DNA of 64,000 nucleotides from Coleophoma eucalyptorum (taxonomy: Eukaryota; Ascomycota; Leotiomycetes; Helotiales; Dermateaceae), in contig JALRME010000038.1 in the NCBI GenBank assembly GCA_026120035.1, positions 6,907-70,906 on the forward strand, in the 5' to 3' direction. Position 1 is the first letter of the stretch; each line of letters opens with the position of its first letter. Positions 60,523 to 64,000 of the stretch are shown here, piece by piece. Both the position numbers and the translations under genes were made by a program. The notes under the pieces were generated by a model. It had not been told where the DNA came from. It ran no database searches and saw nothing but the letters and a program-made list of their open reading frames with translations.

Positions 60523-60976
60523 CTCGGCACTTTTTGGAGGGAAATCTAGATGAGTGCAAGGAGTTATCTGCGAAATACAGCAGACTCGAAACCACTTGTT
60601 AGATCGATTCATTTCTTTAGATACCCGTCCTTGTAGAGACTACAGAATCCAAACTGAGCAGCAGTGTTCCTAAGGAGACTTTTTCTTCAATTATTTGGTG
60701 ATATGCCGTGACCCTCATTACTAGGAGAACCCAAACCTGCTTAACTTGGTGTGAATGTTCAGAACAATATCCCTTCTGAAGCAGTGCAGCCAGTACCAAT
60801 GCCCATTGTGCTCTCCACTATCTCGGCATTTCGGTATAATAGATATTCCTTTACCATAGCAACATGCGGCCGATCTCGGCCACGAGGGGCAGTATCCCCC
60901 ACGAGAGCGACTCAAAATCTGTTTCTTTTGATATTTCTCCCAATCCTTCGATAATTGCTCTCTCAACACTCTCAAA
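60523..60976. promoter_or_regulatory. LEU2 promoter region
   Basis: 454 bases between the PHD gene stop and the LEU2 start. It contains the CCG-N4-CGG site at 60870-60879, and the last 60 bases are C/T- and A-rich as in fungal leaders. Confidence 0.6.
60870..60879. promoter_or_regulatory. CCG-N4-CGG site, candidate Leu3 binding site
   Basis: CCGATCTCGG matches the CCG-N4-CGG recognition pattern of the zinc-cluster activator Leu3, which controls leucine genes through CCGGNNCCGG-type sites in yeast. It lies inside a larger inverted repeat GGCCGA-TC-TCGGCC (60868-60881), 98 bp before the LEU2 ATG. Pattern is seen; binding is inferred. Confidence 0.6.
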
Positions 60977-62314
60977 ATGGCCACTCACAATATTGTTGTC
61001 TTTGCAGGTGACCACTGCGGTCCTGAGGTAAACCCTCCTCCTTCTGTGCTGCCAGAGCTTAACTTTTGAGGGCTCATACTGACGTATTTGCAGGTCATCG
61101 CGGAAGCTGTTAAGGTCCGTACTTGCTAAATTTGCAGAGTTTCTCTTCGTCCGGTATTAACATTGTGTAGGTTTTAAAGGTTCTCGAGTCTGGGAGACCA
61201 AGTGCTGGAAAGTTCAACTTCCAGGACCACCTCCTTGGTGGTGTGAGTTAAGCCAAAATCCAACTCACTCAAGTCTGTGCATACTGACAGGCATCCTATA
61301 GGCCTCAATTGATGCCACTGGCGAGCCATTGACAACACAAGCTCTTGATGCTGCAAAGGCTGCCGACGCTGTTCTCCTCGGAGCTATTGGTGGACCAAAA
61401 TGGGGAACTGGAAGTGTTCGACCCGAACAGGGCATTCTCAAGCTACGCAAGGAGATGGGCACATACGGTAACCTCAGACCTTGCAATTTCGCATCTGAAA
61501 GCCTCGTTGAGATTTCTCCCTTGAAAACCGAAGTCTGCAGAGGCACCGATTTCAACATCATCCGTGAGCTTACAGGTGGCATCTACTTTGGAGAGCGAAA
61601 AGAGGAGGATGGTGATGGAACTGCTTGGGATACTGAGCTTTACTCGAGAGCCGAAATCGAGCGAATCACCCGACTAGCTGCTCATCTCGCTTTGCAGAAT
61701 GACCCTCCCTTGCCAGTTTGGTCCTTGGATAAGGCCAATGTTCTTGCATCTTCAAGATTGTGGAGAAAGGTTGTCACTGAGATTATGGCCAAGGAGTTCC
61801 CACAACTCAAGATTGGACACCATCTTATCGATAGCGCAGCTATGTTGATGGTCAAGAACCCAAGGGCTCTGAATGGTATTGTTGTTACTAGCAACTTGTT
61901 CGGAGATATTATCAGCGATGAAGCCAGTGTTATTCCAGGAAGCATTGGCCTCTTGCCAAGTGCTAGTTTGAGCGGTGTTCCTGATGGAAAGAGCAAATGC
62001 AACGGTATCTATGAGCCAATTCACGGTAGGAAACTTCCCCATTCTCAAACCAAACAATTTACTAAAGCCATGCAGGTTCCGCTCCAGATATCTCCGGACA
62101 AGGCATTGTCAACCCCGTCGGTACTATTCTCTCCGTCGCCATGATGTTGAAGTACTCTCTGAACCTTCCGGTCGAGTCAAAGGCTGTCGAGGAGGCCGTT
62201 CGAAGAACAATTGAGAAGGGTATTCGAACTAAGGATATTGGTGGATCAGCAAAGACTAGCGAGGTTGGTGATGCTGTTGCTAAGGAGTTGGAGGCTGTGT
62301 TGAAGGAGCTATGA
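60977..62314 (+). CDS. LEU2: 3-isopropylmalate dehydrogenase
   Basis: Five exons: 60977-61027, 61094-61114, 61171-61242, 61302-62025 and 62076-62314, total 368 aa. Exon 2 is only 21 bases (VIAEAVK), flanked by introns of 66 and 56 nt; the others are 59 and 50 nt. The protein shows [20 protein letters not shown] (N-terminal nucleotide region), [63 protein letters not shown] (metal-binding Asp residues) and [20 protein letters not shown]. It catalyses the NAD-dependent oxidation and decarboxylation of 3-isopropylmalate to 4-methyl-2-oxopentanoate, the third specific step of leucine synthesis, in the cytosol. All active-site motifs look intact. Confidence 0.96.
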
Positions 62315-62815
62315 AGATGAAGATATGACGATATGTGTGAACGAAAAAAAAAAGCTATAAAGCTATCATTCGGTATACTGCGGCCTACAGCCCTCATATA
62401 TGCTGAGTAAGGGGTGTAAATATACATGAAAATCTGTGATATTTATTCGTCACTTTAACGCTGCTATAGCATTTTCCAAATTATGAAGTGATTAGCCTTG
62501 TGGAGGACAACCTTGTAACCTAGGGAAGATTCTTCTTCACAACACCACCAACTCCTGAACTGACTTGTGAGGCTCTATGGGGGCCTCATACCTGTCACAC
62601 GATGTGAAATGTCCACACCCTATATCAACTGAGGAATTAAAATTATTGAATTTGAAATACTGACCAGGTCTCACTGGGCTTCCCTGGTTATTCAGAACAG
62701 TCTCAGTGAGTTAGATTTCATGGAGAAAAAGATGTCCTTGTTAAATTAGCATGGAAATCTGAGTTAGTCTATTATACTAAATCTTCCATTTTCTGCGATA
62801 TTTTAAACCCAGTTT
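62315..62815. terminator. 3' flanks of convergent LEU2 and unknown gene
   Basis: 501 bases between two stop codons. An A11 run (62344-62354) and AT-rich DNA (62440-62480, 62630-62680, 62750-62800) fit polyadenylation regions for both strands. No gene is seen. Confidence 0.4.
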
Positions 62816-63337
62816 CTAATTCTTCCCTGTCTTCCTCCTCTTCATGCCCTTGTTAACAATCTTCTTCTTCTTTTCCTTTATCTCGGTTTCCGAAAGCGCG
62901 AATTTATCTGCATACTCGTCGTCATCGTCATCATCGGAAGACAAAGCATGGCGGTCTGAGTAATTATCAAAGCTAACAGTCCTGGAGGGTATAACTATGG
63001 GACGGAAGCTCATATTTGATGCCTCGGGGTACGGTATTTTAGCAGCCAGCGGCGGCGGTTGAGTTGCTGGTGCAGAAATGGTTGTGGCCTTAGCTGGACC
63101 CTGCTTCTGCAGATTGACTTGAGTAGTGGTATTTGGGTTGTGATCCGTTTGAAAAGCTCCAATGGCATACTGTTGTGATTCTAGCTCCGGCCCTGGCTCA
63201 GTTGTGGTTGCGTAAGCTTCCATGAATACTCCAAATATGTTATCAAAGCAGGCCACGCAGTCTTGGGGGTGAGTGTTGCCATGGTGTATGGTACACACTG
63301 CTTGTGCTGATGGATCTTGAATACTTGGTGCTGACAT
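62816..63337 (-). CDS. Small protein of unknown function with acidic run and basic tail
   Basis: A 173-aa frame from the ATG at 63337 (MSAPSIQDPSAQAVCTIHHG). The upstream part of the open frame is encoded by the CA microsatellite and is not counted. The N-terminus has Cys/His residues (VCTIHHGNTHPQDCVACFDN), which might bind a metal. The middle is Pro/Thr/Gln-rich. Then comes a Ser/Asp run (SSDDDDDDEYADKFALSETE) and a Lys-rich end (IKEKKKKIVNKGMKRRKTGK), typical of nucleolar or chromatin proteins. No domain is recognised. An extra upstream exon is possible. Confidence 0.6.
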   Translation of the reverse strand: MSAPSIQDPSAQAVCTIHHGNTHPQDCVACFDNIFGVFMEAYATTTEPGPELESQQYAIGAFQTDHNPNTTTQVNLQKQGPAKATTISAPATQPPPLAAKIPYPEASNMSFRPIVIPSRTVSFDNYSDRHALSSDDDDDDEYADKFALSETEIKEKKKKIVNKGMKRRKTGKN

Positions 63338-64000
63338 TGTTCTTAATGTGCAATGCATTGAACTCTGATATATCCATCTAAAATGAGAAGACTGAGTATC
63401 GCGATTCACTCGAGAACAAGTACATACGAGTTCCTTTGTTTGAAATTTGCTACCAAGAACGGATAGATCCCGAAGGACTTCCTTCATATGCCGGATACGA
63501 TACTGCCATATGTCAAGCCTTTGATCTCCAAATGTTCGAACAAAGCATTTGCTGTTGTAAGGGATCACATTGCCACACACACGCACACACACGCGCACAC
63601 ACACACACCCAAATCTGCCTTTACAGATGGATCTAAATGAATATAGTACTCCTGCTCACTTTTCCTGACTTAAGTTTTCGATATTGATGGTTCTTGTAAA
63701 TAGATGTGAGCTATACCTTGTAAATTACGTCGCTTAAATTGGAAGTCCTTGTCTACTTCTCAATGAAATAGGTAGGAAACATATTAAAACCATGAAAGAA
63801 GCGGTTGTTTTGTTGTCTAATTGATTTGTTGGATTCCAGGGACTTGAATAGAGCGTATACCATTTCTATTCACTATTCTGAATTTAGAGAACGTACTTGA
63901 ACTGGCGATGGCTTAGGCCCCATCGCAAAACATCATGGCAAATTTGCTCTGTCAAAACCCGACAGGAAGTCTCGAGGCCTAGAATTGGTGTTTATTTAGA
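63338..64000. other. Upstream region of the small unknown gene
   Basis: 663 bases to the window edge. It includes the CA microsatellite, and the promoter of the minus-strand gene is expected here. No further gene is recognised. Confidence 0.5.
63573..63610. repeat. CA/GC-interrupted microsatellite
   Basis: Thirty-eight bases of (CA)n with CG interruptions. On the minus strand it is open and codes a Val/Cys/Arg repeat, which extends the neighbouring frame artificially. Confidence 0.9.

Noticed and set aside
62816..63604. The full 262-codon open frame as a gene
   Set aside because: Its first 89 codons include the CA microsatellite and show no protein-like pattern; the ATG at 63337 is more plausible.

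Overview
This window is nuclear DNA from a filamentous ascomycete (Pezizomycotina). The evidence is small spliceosomal introns (41-98 nt, mostly GT-AG) in almost every gene, ascomycete-type orthologues (PalB calpain, fungal Vts1, Clu1, FHA-forkhead factor, Dml1/Misato, Leu2) and long intergenic stretches with microsatellites and poly-C/poly-G tracts. The protein style suggests Leotiomycetes (a Botrytis/Sclerotinia-like relative), but I cannot prove that from sequence alone.

Layout. 0-10 kb: a perfect 110-bp tandem repeat at the left edge, VTS1 (-), RPL29 (-, four exons), peroxisomal ANT1 (-) and, divergently, the pH-signalling calpain palB (+). 10-25 kb: a C2H2 zinc-finger factor (-), an SLC35F6-like transporter (-), a DUF2985 membrane protein (-), SEN15 (+) tail to tail with a zinc alcohol dehydrogenase (-), a yippee protein (-) and a ferric reductase (-). 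24.5-29.1 kb holds no gene I can support. 29-40 kb: an 861-aa intronless protein of unknown function (-), CLU1 (+) and an FHA-forkhead factor (+). 40.2-43.3 kb is non-coding. 43-51 kb: a class III aminotransferase (+), a five-exon disordered orphan (+), a peroxiredoxin-like protein (-) and DML1 (+). 51-52.4 kb may hold a decayed gene. 53-54.3 kb: a Ser/Thr-rich GPI-type wall protein (+) with one problematic splice junction. 54.3-58.1 kb is non-coding. 58-64 kb: a PHD-finger protein (+), LEU2 (+) and a small basic-tailed unknown (-).

I rebuilt exon structures by hand. In every multi-exon model the exon lengths sum to a multiple of three and the junctions restore conserved protein. I see no biosynthetic cluster, virus, transposon, CRISPR or operon-like system: these are mainly housekeeping and regulatory genes with independent roles. 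The most interesting points are a CCG-N4-CGG (Leu3-type) site 98 bp upstream of LEU2, a CCTCGG (FarA/FarB-type) site upstream of peroxisomal ANT1, two stop-free frame-preserving introns (RPL29, ANT1), a GC-AG intron in the dehydrogenase, a 21-nt micro-exon in LEU2, a 38-nt gap between convergent stop codons, and the orphan and decayed loci between 45 and 54 kb.
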